Shown here in pieces: positions 26,423 through 35,677 of a stretch of DNA of 64,000 nucleotides (the first letter of the stretch is position 1; each line of letters begins with the position of its first letter). The stretch is taken from positions 372,001 to 436,000 of the forward strand of contig NZ_NWSQ01000002.1 in NCBI RefSeq assembly GCF_002531725.1, given 5' to 3'. The notes below the pieces were generated by a model that was not told where the DNA came from, did no database searches, and worked only from the letters and a program-made list of their open reading frames with translations. Source of the stretch: Rhizobium sp. L43 (GTDB taxonomy: Bacteria; Pseudomonadota; Alphaproteobacteria; Rhizobiales; Rhizobiaceae). The position numbers and the translations under genes were made by a program.

Positions 26423-26796
26423 GATTGTCCGGCGGGCGTTTTTCCAAGCGCCCGCCGGATCCTGTTTCGGGACACGGTTCCCGATGAAATGTTCCAGCCG
26501 CGCCCTATTTTCCAAGCGGTGGAAAGATCGGCGGACCCGGATGGGCCGGTTCTGCCAAACCAACCGTTGACCTGTCATGGGGCAGGATTGCCGGATGCTT
26601 TCGGCCAAGGCTTCTCAAGGCTTTGGCCCGGTTTCTCAGAAAACTGATGTTTTCGGGAAACTGAGGTCTCCACTGGGGACCTGGAATGAAAAGCCTCCCG
26701 TTGTCTTGCCCGTGATACGTCACATTGCCTGCGGTCGACTGTGCGCTGCGCCTTGATATCGGCGATGGCGCGTGCTCCCGCACTGAAGGACAAGTC
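26423..26796 (+). other. 374-bp rpsO-pnp spacer/leader
   Basis: No gene is seen. After the rpsO hairpin, there are two further inverted repeats: CTCAGAAAACTGATGTTTTCGGGAAACTGAG-type pairing around 26635-26666 and GGTCTCC-ACTG-GGGACC at 26666-26682. In other bacteria the pnp leader is a folded RNA cut by RNase III and then bound by PNPase; this spacer is a candidate for the same. Confidence 0.45.
26428..26460 (+). terminator. Hairpin after rpsO
   Basis: CCGGCGGGCG, loop with TTTTTCCAAG, CGCCCGCCGG: a perfect 10-bp GC stem. There is no T-run after it, so it may be a partial terminator or an RNase-processing site before pnp. Confidence 0.6.
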
Positions 26797-28935
26797 ATGT
26801 TTGATACACACACAGTCGAAATCGAGTGGGCCGGCCGCCCGCTGAAGCTCGAAACCGGCAAGATCGCCCGTCAGGCCGACGGCGCGGTTCTGGCCACCTA
26901 CGGTGAAACCGTCGTTCTCGCCACCGTCGTCTCGGCCAAGGCGCCGAAGCCCGGCCAGGACTTCTTCCCGCTCACCGTCAACTACCAGGAAAAGACCTAC
27001 GCAGCCGGCAAGATCCCCGGCGGCTATTTCAAGCGCGAAGGCCGCCCGAGCGAGAACGAGACCCTCGTTTCCCGCCTGATCGACCGCCCGATCCGCCCGC
27101 TCTTCCCGGAAGGCTACAAGAACGACACGCAGGTCGTCGTTACCGTCATCCAGCACGACCTTGAAAACAACCCCGATATCCTGTCGATGGTTGCCACCTC
27201 GGCGGCACTGACGCTCTCCGGCGTTCCCTTCATGGGCCCGGTCGGCGGTGCGCGCGTCGGCTACATCAACGGCGAATATGTTCTCAACCCGCATCTCGAC
27301 GAGATGGAGGAATCGAGCCTCGACCTCGTCGTCGCCGGCACCTACGACGCCGTGCTGATGGTTGAATCCGAAGCCAAGGAACTCAACGAAGAGATCATGC
27401 TCGGCGCCGTGATGTTCGGCCACAAGGGCTTCCAGCCGGTTCTCGACGCGATCATCAAGCTCGCCGAAGTAGCCGCCAAGGAACCGCGCGACTTCCAGCC
27501 GGAAGACTATTCCGCTCTCGAAAACGAGATGCTCGGCCTTGCCGAGGGTGAGCTTCGGCAAGCCTACAAGATCACCCAGAAGGCCGACCGCTACGCCGCC
27601 GTCGACGCCGTCAAGGCGAAGGTGAAGGCACACTTCCTCCCCGAGGAAGGCGAAGCCAAGTACACCGCCGAGGAAGTCGGCGCGATCTTCAAGCATTTGC
27701 AGGCGAAAATCGTCCGCTGGAACATCCTCGACACCAAGAGCCGCATCGACGGCCGCGACCTCGAAACCGTTCGTCCGATCGTTTCGGAAGTCGGCCTTCT
27801 GCCGCGCACCCATGGTTCGGCGCTGTTTACCCGCGGTGAAACGCAGGCGATCGTGGTTGCCACGCTCGGCACCGGCGAAGACGAGCAATATGTCGACAGC
27901 CTGACGGGCATGTACAAGGAGCGCTTCCTGCTCCATTACAACTTCCCTCCCTACTCGGTTGGCGAAACCGGCCGCATGGGCTCCCCGGGCCGCCGCGAAA
28001 TCGGCCACGGTAAGCTCGCATGGCGGGCGATCCGCCCGATGCTGCCGACGCCTGAGCAGTTCCCCTACACGCTGCGCGTCGTCTCCGAGATCACCGAGTC
28101 GAACGGTTCGTCCTCGATGGCGACCGTCTGCGGCACCTCGCTCGCTCTGATGGACGCCGGCGTTCCGCTGGCCAAGCCGGTTGCCGGTATCGCCATGGGT
28201 CTGATCCTGGAAGGCGATCGCTTCGCCGTCCTCTCCGACATTCTCGGTGACGAAGACCACCTCGGCGACATGGACTTCAAGGTCGCCGGTACCGCCGACG
28301 GCATCACCTCGCTGCAGATGGACATCAAGATCGCCGGCATCACCGAAGAGATCATGAAGGTCGCTCTCGGCCAGGCCCAGGGCGGTCGCGCCCACATTCT
28401 CGGCGAAATGGCCAAGGCCATCACCGAAAGCCGCGGCCAGCTCGGCGAATTCGCTCCGCGCATCGAAGTCATGAACATCCCGGTCGACAAGATCCGTGAA
28501 GTCATCGGCTCCGGCGGCAAGGTCATTCGCGAAATCGTCGAAAAGACCGGCGCGAAGATCAACATCGAGGACGACGGCACCGTCAAGATCGCCTCCTCCT
28601 CCGGCAAGGAGATCGAAGCGGCCCGCAAGTGGATCCACTCGATCGTTGCCGAGCCCGAGATCGGCCAGATCTACGAAGGCACTGTTGTCAAGACCGCCGA
28701 CTTCGGCGCCTTCGTCAACTTCTTCGGCGCCCGCGACGGTCTCGTCCACATCTCGCAGCTTGCTTCCGAGCGTGTTGCCAAGACCCAGGACGTCGTCAAG
28801 GAAGGCGACAAGGTCTGGGTCAAGCTGCTCGGCTTCGATGAACGCGGCAAGGTTCGCCTGTCGATGAAGGTCGTCGACCAGGCCACCGGCCAGGAAATTG
28901 CGAACGAGAAGAAGAAGGAAGAAGCGGCCGAATAA
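26797..28935 (+). CDS. pnp: Polynucleotide phosphorylase
   Basis: A 712-residue 3'-5' phosphorolytic exoribonuclease, degrading RNA with phosphate and part of the degradosome. Two RNase PH domains (about 10-140 and 325-460; [20 protein letters not shown] and the active [19 protein letters not shown]) are joined by a helical domain. A KH domain (about 555-615, [20 protein letters not shown]) and an S1 domain (about 620-690, [20 protein letters not shown]) follow, with a Lys/Glu tail. The frame is open slightly upstream, but [11 protein letters not shown] is the family start. Confidence 0.96.
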   Translation: MFDTHTVEIEWAGRPLKLETGKIARQADGAVLATYGETVVLATVVSAKAPKPGQDFFPLTVNYQEKTYAAGKIPGGYFKREGRPSENETLVSRLIDRPIRPLFPEGYKNDTQVVVTVIQHDLENNPDILSMVATSAALTLSGVPFMGPVGGARVGYINGEYVLNPHLDEMEESSLDLVVAGTYDAVLMVESEAKELNEEIMLGAVMFGHKGFQPVLDAIIKLAEVAAKEPRDFQPEDYSALENEMLGLAEGELRQAYKITQKADRYAAVDAVKAKVKAHFLPEEGEAKYTAEEVGAIFKHLQAKIVRWNILDTKSRIDGRDLETVRPIVSEVGLLPRTHGSALFTRGETQAIVVATLGTGEDEQYVDSLTGMYKERFLLHYNFPPYSVGETGRMGSPGRREIGHGKLAWRAIRPMLPTPEQFPYTLRVVSEITESNGSSSMATVCGTSLALMDAGVPLAKPVAGIAMGLILEGDRFAVLSDILGDEDHLGDMDFKVAGTADGITSLQMDIKIAGITEEIMKVALGQAQGGRAHILGEMAKAITESRGQLGEFAPRIEVMNIPVDKIREVIGSGGKVIREIVEKTGAKINIEDDGTVKIASSSGKEIEAARKWIHSIVAEPEIGQIYEGTVVKTADFGAFVNFFGARDGLVHISQLASERVAKTQDVVKEGDKVWVKLLGFDERGKVRLSMKVVDQATGQEIANEKKKEEAAE

Positions 28936-28958
28936 GCCGCGTCTCCCAAATTTCATTC

Positions 28959-28987
28959 CGGGCGCGGGAATCTTCCGCGCCCTTTTT
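28959..28987 (+). terminator. Terminator after pnp
   Basis: GGGCGCGG, loop AATCTT, CCGCGCCC, then TTTTT. It closes the rimP-pnp block. Confidence 0.85.
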
Positions 28988-29011
28988 GTATCCGAAGACG
29001 AGACGAGATCC

Positions 29012-30028
29012 ATGAGCCGCGAAACGCTGAAGACCCTGTTCCATCCCTTTGCCAGCGGCACAGTCCAGGCGCCCGGCGAGGGCGAGCGCGTGCTCTTCCT
29101 CGGCGCCGAGGCAGGCTTTGCGCTGCCGGAGGGTTTTGCCGCCTCGCTCAGTGCCGTCCAGGGCTTCCGGCCGCTCTACCGGCAGCTGCTGGCGCAGCGG
29201 ATCGAAGCAAAGCCCGAGATCGACGGCGAGGACTACGATGCCGCCCTGGTGCTGTGCACCAAGCACAAGGGCGAGAACGAGGCCAATCTCGCCGCGGCAA
29301 TCGCTCGCACGGAGGTCGGCGGCCTGATCGTCGTTGCCGGCGCCAAGGAAGATGGCATCCAACCGCTGCGCAAGCGCCTGGAAGGTTTCGGTCTGGCGAT
29401 CGACCACATGCCGAAATATCACGGCGTCGCCTTCTGGTTCGGCCGCCCGGCCGATGCCGATGAGATCATCTCCAAGCTGGCAAAAGCGCCGGTGCGCGTC
29501 GACGGCCGTTTCAATGCCACCGCCGGCATGTTCTCGCATGATCGGATCGATGCCGGATCGGAACTGCTCGCCTCGCGCCTGCCGCAGGATTTTGCCGGCG
29601 ATGTTGCGGACTTCGGCGCCGGATGGGGTTATCTCTCCGTCGAGCTGGCGCAGAAATCGCGTGGACTGACCCGCCTCGACCTCTACGAGGCCGATCACGC
29701 GGCTTTGGAGGCCGCCAGAGACAATCTGGCGGAAAATTGCCCGAACGCGCCTGCGCGCTTCTTCTGGCACGATCTGGCGGGCGAGCCGGTCAAGGACAAG
29801 TACGATCTTGTCATCATGAACCCGCCCTTCCATGAAGGGCACGCAGCCGAGCCGGCGCTCGGCCAGGCGATGATCAAGACCGCCGCATCCGCCCTGCGCG
29901 GCGGCGGCCGGCTGATGCTGGTTGCCAATCGCGGCCTGCCCTACGAGCCGGTTCTGGCGGCGAATTTCCGGGAAAGCGGCGAAACTTGCCGCAACGCCCG
30001 CTTCAAGGTTCTCTGGGCGAAGAAATAA
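29012..30028 (+). CDS. rsmC: RsmC-like rRNA (guanine-N2) methyltransferase
   Basis: A 338-residue SAM-dependent methyltransferase, probably modifying G1207 of 16S rRNA. It shows the duplicated RsmC layout: a decayed N-terminal methyltransferase-like half (1-165) and a catalytic C-terminal half with the SAM loop VADFGAGWGYLSVELAQ (about 195-210) and the catalytic NPPFHEGH (about 275). The start at 29012 begins MSRETLKTLFHPF; the frame open to 28898 overlaps the pnp 3' end and terminator. I am sure of the family, less sure of the precise target base. Confidence 0.82.
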   Translation: MSRETLKTLFHPFASGTVQAPGEGERVLFLGAEAGFALPEGFAASLSAVQGFRPLYRQLLAQRIEAKPEIDGEDYDAALVLCTKHKGENEANLAAAIARTEVGGLIVVAGAKEDGIQPLRKRLEGFGLAIDHMPKYHGVAFWFGRPADADEIISKLAKAPVRVDGRFNATAGMFSHDRIDAGSELLASRLPQDFAGDVADFGAGWGYLSVELAQKSRGLTRLDLYEADHAALEAARDNLAENCPNAPARFFWHDLAGEPVKDKYDLVIMNPPFHEGHAAEPALGQAMIKTAASALRGGGRLMLVANRGLPYEPVLAANFRESGETCRNARFKVLWAKK

Positions 30029-30072
30029 GCTCTACGCGGCTTCGACCGATCCGGTCATTCTATCGATAGAAC

Positions 30073-30112
30073 AAAAAGGCCGTGCGCAGCATCTGCGCAC
30101 GGCCTTTGTTTT
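30073..30112. terminator. Bidirectional terminator
   Basis: AAAAAGGCCGTGCGCA, loop GCATC, TGCGCACGGCCTTTGTTTT. It is placed between the convergent rsmC-like gene and fabI and can serve both. Confidence 0.85.
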
Positions 30113-30128
30113 CAAGTCGGAGCAGCAT

Positions 30129-30935
30129 TTACTCTACGTCCGCCCTGCGCAGCGTTTCCAGTGTCGGCATCGAGGTGACGTTGAAGCCGGCGTCGACGAA
30201 ATGGATTTCGCCGGTGACACCGGCGGAGAGATCGGAGAGCAGGTAGAGCGCCGAGCTGCCGACCTGATCGATGGTCACGGTCTTGCGCAGCGGCGCATTG
30301 CGCTGGTTCCAGGAGAGGATCGCGCGCGCATCCGAGATGCCGGCGCCGGCGAGCGTGCGGATCGGGCCGGCCGAGATGGCGTTGACGCGGATGCCGCGCG
30401 GGCCGTAGTCGGCGGCGAGATAGCGCACCGAAGCCTCGAGCGCTGCCTTGGCGACGCCCATGACGTTGTAGTTCGGGATGACGCGGGTCGAACCGTTATA
30501 GGTCAAGGTCAGCATCGCACCGCCGTCTTCCATCAGCGGAGCGCAGCGCTTGGCGATCTCGGTGAAGGAGAAACAGGAAATGACCATGGTGCGGCTGAAA
30601 TTCTCCCGCGTCGTATCGGCGTAGAGACCCTTCAGCTCGTTCTTGTCGGAAAAACCGATGGCGTGGACGATGAAATCGAGCTTGCCCCAACGCTCGCTGA
30701 GCGCGTCGACCAGGGCATCGACCGAGGCGACATCTTCGACATCGCAGGGCAGCACGAAATCCGAGTTGACCTCGGCAGCCAGCGGCTTGACGCGCTTGCC
30801 GAGCGCGTCGCCCTGATAGGTGAAGGCGAGTTCCGCACCCTGCGCGGCGAGCGCTTTTGAAATCCCCCAGGCGATCGAATGGTTGTTGGCGACGCCCATG
30901 ATGAGGCCGCGCTTACCCTGCATGATTCCCGTCAT
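30129..30935 (-). CDS. fabI: Enoyl-ACP reductase I
   Basis: A 268-residue NADH-dependent enoyl-ACP reductase, the last reduction of each fatty-acid elongation cycle. It has the FabI-type nucleotide loop GLIMGVANNHSIAWGIS and the active Tyr-x6-Lys in NYNVMGVAK (about residues 157-165). The C-terminal segment GEIHFVDAGFNVTSMPTLE ends the domain. The start at 30935 is the ATG 4 bp after the fabB stop; the longer frame to 31025 lies inside fabB. Third gene of fabA-fabB-fabI. Confidence 0.95.
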   Translation of the reverse strand: MTGIMQGKRGLIMGVANNHSIAWGISKALAAQGAELAFTYQGDALGKRVKPLAAEVNSDFVLPCDVEDVASVDALVDALSERWGKLDFIVHAIGFSDKNELKGLYADTTRENFSRTMVISCFSFTEIAKRCAPLMEDGGAMLTLTYNGSTRVIPNYNVMGVAKAALEASVRYLAADYGPRGIRVNAISAGPIRTLAGAGISDARAILSWNQRNAPLRKTVTIDQVGSSALYLLSDLSAGVTGEIHFVDAGFNVTSMPTLETLRRADVE

Positions 30936-30939
30936 TTTG

Positions 30940-32172
30940 TTATCCGTTATAACGCTGGAAGACCAGCGTGGCGTTGGTGCCGCCGAAGCCGAAGGAGTTG
31001 GAGAGGGCAATGTCGATCTTCGCATCGTCGATACGCTTGCGCACGATCGGCACGCCTTCGAATTCCGGATCGAGCTCGGCGATATGGGCGCTTTCGCCGA
31101 TGAAGCCGTGCTGCATCATCAGCAGGGAATAGATCGATTCCTGCACGCCGGCCGCACCCAGCGAATGGCCGGTCAGCGATTTGGTCGACTGGATATGGGG
31201 GATTTTGGAGCCGAATACCTCGCGGATGGCGCCGATTTCCTTGCTGTCGCCGACCGGCGTCGACGTGCCGTGGGTATTGACGTAGTCGACGTCGCCTTTG
31301 ACGGTGGCAAGCGCCTGGCGCATGCAGCGAATGGCGCCCTCGCCGGAGGGGGCGACCATGTCGTAACCGTCAGAGGTTGCGCCGTAGCCGACGATTTCGG
31401 CGTAGATCTTGGCGCCGCGGGCCTTGGCGTGCTCCAGTTCCTCGAGCACCAGCACCCCGGCACCGCCGGCGATGACGAAACCGTCGCGGTTGACGTCATA
31501 GGCGCGCGAGGCGGTATCGGGCGTATCGTTGTACTTGGAGGACATGGCGCCCATGGCGTCGAAGAGGTTGGACATCGTCCAGTCGAGATCCTCGTGGCCC
31601 CCGGCAAACATCACGTCCTGCTTGCCCCACTGGATCATCTCGGCGGCGTTGCCGATGCAATGCGCCGAGGTCGAGCAGGCCGACGAGATCGAATAGTTGA
31701 CGCCGTGGATCTTGAACCAGGTGGCGAGTGTGGCCGATGCGGTCGAGGACATCGCCTTCGGCACGGCGAAGGGGCCGATGCGCTTCGGGCTGTTGTTCTT
31801 GACGGTGATCTCGGCCGCCTCGATCAGGGTGCGGGTCGACGGACCGCCGGAGCCCATGATGATGCCGGCGCGCTCATTCTGAGCGTAGTCCTTCTCTTCC
31901 AGGCCGGAATCGGAAAGTGCCTGCTTCATGGCCACATGGTTCCAGGCGCCGCCCTGCGACAGGAAGCGCATGGCGCGACGATCGACCAGTTCGGCCAGTT
32001 CCGCCGCGCCGAGCTTGGGGCTGCCCCAAACCTGGCACTTGAAGCCGTGCTCGGCGAAATCGCTGGAGAAGGAAATACCCGACTTTGCCTGCCGCAAGGA
32101 TTCGGTGACTTCGGCGGCGTCGTTCCCGATCGAGGACACGACACCCAGACCCGTGACAACTACCCGTCTCAT
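30940..32172 (-). CDS. fabB: 3-oxoacyl-ACP synthase I
   Basis: A 410-residue beta-ketoacyl-ACP synthase I, condensing malonyl-ACP with acyl-ACP, and needed for unsaturated fatty acids together with FabA. Catalytic Cys in [12 protein letters not shown] (about residue 163) and two His in [11 protein letters not shown] and [11 protein letters not shown] form the Cys-His-His triad. The gene lies 44 bp after fabA and 4 bp before fabI, so an operon is evident. Confidence 0.95.
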   Translation of the reverse strand: MRRVVVTGLGVVSSIGNDAAEVTESLRQAKSGISFSSDFAEHGFKCQVWGSPKLGAAELAELVDRRAMRFLSQGGAWNHVAMKQALSDSGLEEKDYAQNERAGIIMGSGGPSTRTLIEAAEITVKNNSPKRIGPFAVPKAMSSTASATLATWFKIHGVNYSISSACSTSAHCIGNAAEMIQWGKQDVMFAGGHEDLDWTMSNLFDAMGAMSSKYNDTPDTASRAYDVNRDGFVIAGGAGVLVLEELEHAKARGAKIYAEIVGYGATSDGYDMVAPSGEGAIRCMRQALATVKGDVDYVNTHGTSTPVGDSKEIGAIREVFGSKIPHIQSTKSLTGHSLGAAGVQESIYSLLMMQHGFIGESAHIAELDPEFEGVPIVRKRIDDAKIDIALSNSFGFGGTNATLVFQRYNG

Positions 32173-32216
32173 CTGATCAAACCTTTTTTGTTTCGTGAAC
32201 CGCTTGAGATGCGGTT

Positions 32217-32732
32217 TCAGGTCGTCTTGTCTTTAGAGAGACCGACGCGAAGGTCGGCCGCCTGGTATATGGTCTCGCCGTCCGCCTTCAGCCAGCCGTC
32301 GGCCGTGCCGAGGACCAGACGGCCGCGCATGACACGCTTGAAGTCGATGCCATATTCGATCAGCTTCGTATGCGGCTTGACCATGCCCTTGAATTTCACT
32401 TCGCCGGTTGAAAGCGCCATGCCGCGGCCTTCTTCGCCGAGCCAGCCGAGGAAGAACCCGGTCAGCTGCCACATGCCGTCGAGGCCGAGGCAGCCCGGCA
32501 TGATCGGATTGCCTTCGAAATGGCAGGGGAAATACCAGTCGTCGGGACGCACGTCGTATTCGGCCCTGAGATAACCCTTGTCGAAGGTCCCGCCCGTTTC
32601 GGAAATGTCGGTGATGCGGTGAACCATCAGCATGGGCGGCAGCGGAAGCTGCGCATTGCCGGGGCCGAACAACTCGCCATGGGCGCAGGCGATGAGTTCG
32701 TCGTACGAGAAGCTGGACTGTCTGGTCGTCAT
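32217..32732 (-). CDS. fabA: 3-hydroxydecanoyl-ACP dehydratase/isomerase
   Basis: A 171-residue FabA, introducing the cis double bond at the 10-carbon stage of fatty acid synthesis. Active His in [13 protein letters not shown] (about residue 70) and Asp in [11 protein letters not shown] (about 84) are both present. FabA and FabB together define the anaerobic unsaturated fatty-acid route. It leads the fabA-fabB-fabI operon and is divergent from irr across 301 bp. Confidence 0.96.
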   Translation of the reverse strand: MTTRQSSFSYDELIACAHGELFGPGNAQLPLPPMLMVHRITDISETGGTFDKGYLRAEYDVRPDDWYFPCHFEGNPIMPGCLGLDGMWQLTGFFLGWLGEEGRGMALSTGEVKFKGMVKPHTKLIEYGIDFKRVMRGRLVLGTADGWLKADGETIYQAADLRVGLSKDKTT

Positions 32733-33033
32733 AAAGTTTCTTTTTCCCCCCGCGTGAAGCCGATGGATGTGAACGTGTAGTCCAAGTTCTTCAGAAAATG
32801 AAGCACGAGCAAGGCAGCTCCATTCATCGCCCCGGACCAGGCTTACGTCATTATTTGGTGGTCGAATACAGGAAGGCCAGGGCCGCGACCAGACCTATTT
32901 GCGCGAAAAGCCCGTTTTTGCCGCGTTTATCAGGCTCTTGTCCCCATTGAACTATTGAAAGGCTCCGGTGCAAAAGTTATACCGCTTGAAGAAACATGAT
33001 TGCTTTATGCAGGAATAACCGGAGTTGGTCTTG
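32733..33033. other. 301-bp divergent fabA/irr intergenic region
   Basis: No gene is visible. It holds a good irr promoter on the + strand (32955-32983) and should contain the fabA promoter on the - strand, which I could not place with confidence. Confidence 0.5.
32955..32983 (+). promoter_or_regulatory. Promoter of irr
   Basis: TTGAAA at 32955-32960, a 17-bp spacer, TATACC at 32978-32983, about 50 bp before the irr start codon. Confidence 0.6.
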
Positions 33034-33453
33034 ATGACGGGTGCACTCCCGATCGCAATAGAGGTAAGGCTGCGCGGTGCAGGCCTGCGCCCCACCCGCC
33101 AGCGTGTCGCGCTCGGCGACCTCCTGTTTGCCAAGGGCGACCGGCATTTGACCGTCGAGGAACTGCATGAGGAGGCGGTTGCCGCCGGCGTGCCGGTTTC
33201 ACTGGCAACCGTCTACAACACGCTGCACCAGTTTACCGAAGCCGGCCTCATCCGCGTTCTCGCCGTCGAGAGCGCCAGGACCTATTTCGACACCAATGTT
33301 TCCGACCATCACCATTTCTTCATCGAAGGTGAGAACGAGGTGCTCGACATTCCCGTCAGTAACCTGACGATCGGCAATCTGCCGGAGCCGCCCGACGGCA
33401 TGGAGATCGCCCATGTCGACGTGGTGATCCGCCTGCGGGCAAAGCAGGGCTGA
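33034..33453 (+). CDS. irr: Iron response regulator Irr (Fur family)
   Basis: A 139-residue Fur-superfamily regulator. Winged-helix residues 10-80 (LRGAGLRPTRQRVALGDLL and VSLATVYNTLHQFTEAGLI) are followed by a dimerisation half with the histidine cluster VSDHHHFFIEGEN, which in rhizobial Irr takes part in haem sensing. Irr represses haem synthesis and other iron-using genes when iron is scarce and is degraded or inactivated by haem. Start: GGAG 9 bp before the ATG at 33034; upstream TTG at 33025 is possible. Location beside fabA is usual in this group. Confidence 0.92.
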   Translation: MTGALPIAIEVRLRGAGLRPTRQRVALGDLLFAKGDRHLTVEELHEEAVAAGVPVSLATVYNTLHQFTEAGLIRVLAVESARTYFDTNVSDHHHFFIEGENEVLDIPVSNLTIGNLPEPPDGMEIAHVDVVIRLRAKQG

Positions 33454-33477
33454 CGCCACCGAGGACCACCCAGGTCT

Positions 33478-34113
33478 TCACATGACATCGTCGGGATGCC
33501 GGCCGGGCTTGTGCCTGTAAGTCGGGAAGGTCCAGCCGAACCACAGGGCGCCGCCGCGCACGGCAAAGGCTGCGACGACACCGCAGGCAGACGCCAGATA
33601 GAGCGGCATCCCCAGCGCATTGGCAAGCGTGAAGACGCCGGCGCCGATGAGGGCTGCGGTCACGTAGATTTCCGGCCGCAACAACACCGAAGGCTCGTTT
33701 GCCATCAGATCGCGCAATATGCCGCCGAAGGTCGCCGTCAGCGTGCCGGTGACGATCGCGATCGTCGGCGAGCCGGTGGCGGCGAGGCCCTTGGCCGCGC
33801 CGATCACGCAATAGGCGGCAAGGCCGATCGCATCCAGCCAGATCAGCAGGCGATAGCGCGATTCCAGCAGGTGGGCGGTGAAGAAGACGATGACACCCAT
33901 GATGCAGCAGACGAGGATATAGGCGGGGTTCAACACCCAGAAGACCGGCACGCGGCCGAGCACGATATCGCGCACGGTGCCGCCGCCCGTTCCCGTCACC
34001 ATGGCGAAAAACAGAAAACCGATCAGATCCAGCTGCTTGCGCGAGGCGGCAAGCGCGCCTGTCGCGGCAAACAGCGCAATGCCGACATAATCGAGATAGA
34101 CGAGCAAGGACAT
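33478..34113 (-). CDS. UPF0126/TRIC-like membrane protein
   Basis: A 211-residue inner-membrane protein with seven predicted helices and two similar halves, each with a glycine-rich kink: VTGTGGGTVRDIVLG and LTATFGGILRDLMAN. This repeat defines the UPF0126 (YicG/YadS) family, which structural work on relatives connects to trimeric cation channels. A role in glycine or ion movement has been suggested for relatives; nothing here decides it. The start at 34113 (MSLLVYLDYVGIALF) begins helix 1; the longer upstream frame is not membrane-like. Confidence 0.85.
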   Translation of the reverse strand: MSLLVYLDYVGIALFAATGALAASRKQLDLIGFLFFAMVTGTGGGTVRDIVLGRVPVFWVLNPAYILVCCIMGVIVFFTAHLLESRYRLLIWLDAIGLAAYCVIGAAKGLAATGSPTIAIVTGTLTATFGGILRDLMANEPSVLLRPEIYVTAALIGAGVFTLANALGMPLYLASACGVVAAFAVRGGALWFGWTFPTYRHKPGRHPDDVM

Positions 34114-34203
34114 GCGGCCCCCGGAACCGGCAAACAATGTCCGGACAGAAACACGGCGGCAAGGGCGGCGCAAGGCGGCGCGGCCATAAAGCTGAAGTCT
34201 TTG

Positions 34204-34258
34204 TTTAATGCATGTCGTTGTCCCAAAAGCGCTGCATACTTTTGGGCGACATGCATTG
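34204..34258. repeat. Rhizobium dispersed palindrome
   Basis: ATGCATGTCG at 34208, then CCCAAAAG, nine bases, CTTTTGGG, and CGACATGCAT: a long hairpin with a short mismatch. I recognise this CATGTCG-CCCAAAA/TTTTGGGCGACATG form as a frequent intergenic palindrome in R. etli/leguminosarum. Confidence 0.65.
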
Positions 34259-34285
34259 GGCGCCCTTATCCAAAAGAGGAAAGCC

Positions 34286-34759
34286 GTGAAAACGCTGCTG
34301 CTCGCCGTTCTGAATATCGTCCTGCTGCTTGTCATGTCGGTTGCCGCCTTCGGCCAGCAATCGCTGATTTCAGATCCGGAGATCTACGAGAAGAAACATT
34401 TCCAGGAGCAGTGCAAGACGGCCGAATTCGCCGACGGCTTCATCACCCGCCAGGACATCAACAATGACGGCCTGATCGATGCGGTGGTCAACGAGGGCCA
34501 GCTGACCTGCGACGGACAGAAGGGGCCGCAATGCAATGACGACGGCTGCACCTATAATTTCTATCTGCAGGTCGCCGAAGGCGGTTATTTCATGATCGCG
34601 ACGGCGCAGATCTATGGCTACGACTTCGTCCAGCGCTTCGGCAATATGGTGCTGGCAATGAAGATGCATCCGCGTTTTTGCGACCGCACCGAAGGTGATC
34701 CCTGCATCGTCACGGCCCGCGTGCGCGGCACGAAATTCGTCACCATCTCGAAGAAATAA
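34286..34759 (+). CDS. Exported uncharacterised protein
   Basis: A 157-residue protein with a clear signal peptide (VKTLLLAVLNIVLLLVMSVA, cut near AFG). The mature part has DINNDGLIDAVV, a calcium-loop-like segment, and six cysteines or so (KTAEF, LTCDGQ, PQCNDDGCTYN, RFCDR, DPCIV) that suggest disulfide bonds in the periplasm. I cannot assign a family. The start is a GTG at 34286 with AGAGGA 6 bp upstream; the frame open to 34208 crosses a palindromic repeat. Confidence 0.75.
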   Translation: MKTLLLAVLNIVLLLVMSVAAFGQQSLISDPEIYEKKHFQEQCKTAEFADGFITRQDINNDGLIDAVVNEGQLTCDGQKGPQCNDDGCTYNFYLQVAEGGYFMIATAQIYGYDFVQRFGNMVLAMKMHPRFCDRTEGDPCIVTARVRGTKFVTISKK

Positions 34760-34820
34760 CTCACCACGTATCCCGAGAGATTTCCGTGGATTCAAAGTGA
34801 TAGAGCGCCTTTGCGCGTCT

Positions 34821-35609
34821 CTATTGCGGGTAAAGCTCCGAGGTGCGGCCGGCGAGATAGTAGCCGACCAGGCCGTACCATTCGCGGATCGCGGTCGCCA
34901 TGTTCTGCGCATTGAGGTTCGGCTGGGTGAAATCGAACCCCGGCCTCACCTCGCCGTCGGTGCGATAATCGGTCGGCCACGGCACGATATCGATGCCGAG
35001 CTTGCGGAAGATGCCGACGGATCGCGGCATATGGAAACCCGAGGTGATCAGCAGGCAATGGGAGAGCCCCTGGCTTGCCAGGAATTCCTTGGTGTTGACG
35101 GCGTTTTCGAAGGTGGTGCGCGATTGCCTTTCCTCGATCAGGCGATCCTTGCCGACGCCGAAAAGCGGGAAGAAGCGCTCGGATGCCGCCGCATCGCCTT
35201 CATAGATGCCCGAGATGGAACCGTCGCCACCCGACACCAGAATGCGTGACTGCGGAAATTTCTGCGCGAGCCGCAGGGCTTCGACGAAGCGGTCGACCGC
35301 GGCGTTGAATTCTATGCCGTGACGCGCCGTATTCACCTCGTTTTCGAAGGCGCCGCCGAGCACGATCATGCATTGCAGGTTCTGCGGATCGGCGGCGGGC
35401 TTTGCGAAGCGCTGCTCGAGCTCCTGCATCAGCAGGTTGCCGGCCGTGGTGTAGAGCGTGACGAAGAGGATGAGGGCCGAACCCGCGGCGCCGAGGATAC
35501 TTAAGGTCCGCCAGCGCAAAAGGCCGGCAAGCAGGGCAAGGAAGACGAGGAAAAATGCCAGCGACAGCGGCTGAGCAAAAATCCAGACAAGCTTCGAAAT
35601 GACGAACAA
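34821..35609 (-). CDS. YdcF-family (DUF218) membrane protein
   Basis: A 262-residue protein with two N-terminal membrane helices (about 5-60: FVISKLVWIFAQPLSLAFFL, then LSILGAAGSALILFVTLYTT) and a DUF218 domain (about 82-240; CMIVLGGAFENEV, ILVSGGDGSISGI and LLITSGFHMPRSVGIFRKLG). The two helices resemble ElyC/YdcF-type envelope proteins, connected in E. coli with lipid carrier metabolism. The exact role is unknown in rhizobia. Confidence 0.85.
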   Translation of the reverse strand: MFVISKLVWIFAQPLSLAFFLVFLALLAGLLRWRTLSILGAAGSALILFVTLYTTAGNLLMQELEQRFAKPAADPQNLQCMIVLGGAFENEVNTARHGIEFNAAVDRFVEALRLAQKFPQSRILVSGGDGSISGIYEGDAAASERFFPLFGVGKDRLIEERQSRTTFENAVNTKEFLASQGLSHCLLITSGFHMPRSVGIFRKLGIDIVPWPTDYRTDGEVRPGFDFTQPNLNAQNMATAIREWYGLVGYYLAGRTSELYPQ

Positions 35610-35677
35610 GACCTACTCCTCGAGGATGGGCGGCGATCCTTCCTATCCGATTCGACGGTAACAGGAATGCGACGGTT

